This document shows, one piece after another, positions 4,851 through 5,296 of a stretch of 5,296 bases of DNA (its first letter is position 1; each line of letters starts with the position of its first letter). Origin of the DNA: Bordetella parapertussis (GTDB lineage: Bacteria; Pseudomonadota; Gammaproteobacteria; Burkholderiales; CAIKXV01); the NCBI GenBank assembly GCA_945877995.1, contig CAMDXD010000299.1, positions 1 to 5,296 on the forward strand. The letters run 5' to 3'. Position numbers and translations under genes: made by a program. The notes under the pieces were generated by a model. The model was not told the origin of the DNA, searched no databases, and was given only the letters and a program-made list of their open reading frames with translations.

Positions 4851-5296
4851 ATGCCCCAGCCTGCCAGCAATGCCACCGCCCCCGCCCCCGCTCTCACCCG
4901 GCCCAGCGGACGGGTGCCTTCCGCCCTGCGGCGAGTGACCCTCGAACGCGGCTTCACCCGCCATGCCGAGGGCTCGGTGCTGGTAACCGCCGGCGAGACC
5001 CGCGTGATCTGCACCGCCAGCATCGAAGAAGGCGTGCCGTCGTTCCTGCGCGGCAAGGGGCAGGGCTGGATGACCGCCGAATACGGCATGCTGCCGCGCT
5101 CGACGCACACCCGGATGGCGCGCGAAGCGGCGCGCGGCAAGCAGTCCGGCCGCACCCAGGAGATCCAGCGCCTGATCGGGCGTTCGCTGCGCGCGGCCGT
5201 CGACCTGACCGCGCTCGGCGAGCGCACCCTGCAGATCGACTGCGACGTGATCCAGGCCGATGGCGGTACGCGCACGGCCAGCATCACCGGCGCCTT
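4851..5296 (+). CDS. rph: RNase PH (tRNA nucleotidyltransferase), N-terminal part, 3' end outside window
   Basis: The plus-strand frame from ATG 4851 runs to the right edge and encodes 148 whole residues of a family of about 240. RNase PH is a phosphate-dependent 3'-5' exoribonuclease that trims the 3' ends of tRNA precursors and other RNAs. The sequence tracks it closely: RHAEGSVLV (37-45), CTASIEEGVP (54-63), GQGWMTAEYGMLPRSTHTR (70-88), the GKQSGRTQEIQRLIGRSLRAAVDL region (96-119) with the phosphate-binding R101, and DCDVIQADGGTRTASITGA (130-148) with T140-R141. These correspond to R86, T125 and R126 of E. coli numbering. The later catalytic aspartates lie outside the window. About 15 Pro/Ala-rich residues precede the RPSGR segment where E. 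coli RNase PH begins. No ribosome site is visible before the ATG, but no better start exists nearby. Confidence 0.93.
   Translation, partial: MPQPASNATAPAPALTRPSGRVPSALRRVTLERGFTRHAEGSVLVTAGETRVICTASIEEGVPSFLRGKGQGWMTAEYGMLPRSTHTRMAREAARGKQSGRTQEIQRLIGRSLRAAVDLTALGERTLQIDCDVIQADGGTRTASITGA

Noticed and set aside
3350..5287. A 645-codon open frame on the minus strand across gmk, yicC and antisense to rph
   Set aside because: It is a shifted-frame shadow of three well-recognised genes. Its product is Arg/Ala/Gly-rich low-complexity sequence typical of G+C-rich alternative frames, and it spans the divergent promoter gap.

Overview
The window is a stretch of chromosomal housekeeping DNA from a G+C-rich proteobacterium. 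The core gene order, yicC-gmk-rpoZ-spoT with a divergent rph, is a known proteobacterial neighbourhood. I judge it most likely betaproteobacterial or a close relative. The reasons are the short 69-residue omega subunit, the wording of SpoT around its synthetase loop (KFKD rather than the RxKD I recall for E. coli SpoT), and the N-terminally extended RNase PH. This placement is from memory of family sequences, not from a search.

Layout. Bases 1-668 (minus) hold most of a TauE/SafE-type membrane transporter, cut by the left edge. Bases 673-2808 (minus) encode a complete bifunctional SpoT. Bases 2809-3009 are a 201-base spacer with a 15-base tandem repeat and two G+C-rich hairpins. Bases 3010-3219 (minus) encode RNA polymerase omega (rpoZ), 3265-3873 (minus) guanylate kinase (gmk), and 3874-4749 (minus) a YicC/YloC-family protein. 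The 101-base gap 4750-4850 separates yicC from the divergent rph (4851 onward, plus), which runs off the right edge. Two opposed promoter-like sequences lie almost exactly on top of each other in that gap.

How the genes fit together. Gmk makes GDP from GMP and so feeds the GTP/GDP pool from which SpoT makes, and to which it returns, (p)ppGpp. Omega helps form a (p)ppGpp-binding site on RNA polymerase in E. coli and many proteobacteria. The minus-strand cluster therefore links guanine nucleotide supply, alarmone turnover and an alarmone target. RNase PH (tRNA 3' end trimming) and YicC/YloC (a proposed ribonuclease or RNA-decay factor) form an RNA-processing pair read from one shared control region. 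The transporter after spoT has no obvious link to this theme and is the accessory element here.

I see no new defence, mobile or CRISPR-type system. The long extra open frames on either strand are G+C-driven shadows of the genes above. The points most worth a second look are the superimposed divergent promoters, the structured and repetitive spoT leader, a possible internal promoter in gmk, and the transporter tightly linked to spoT.
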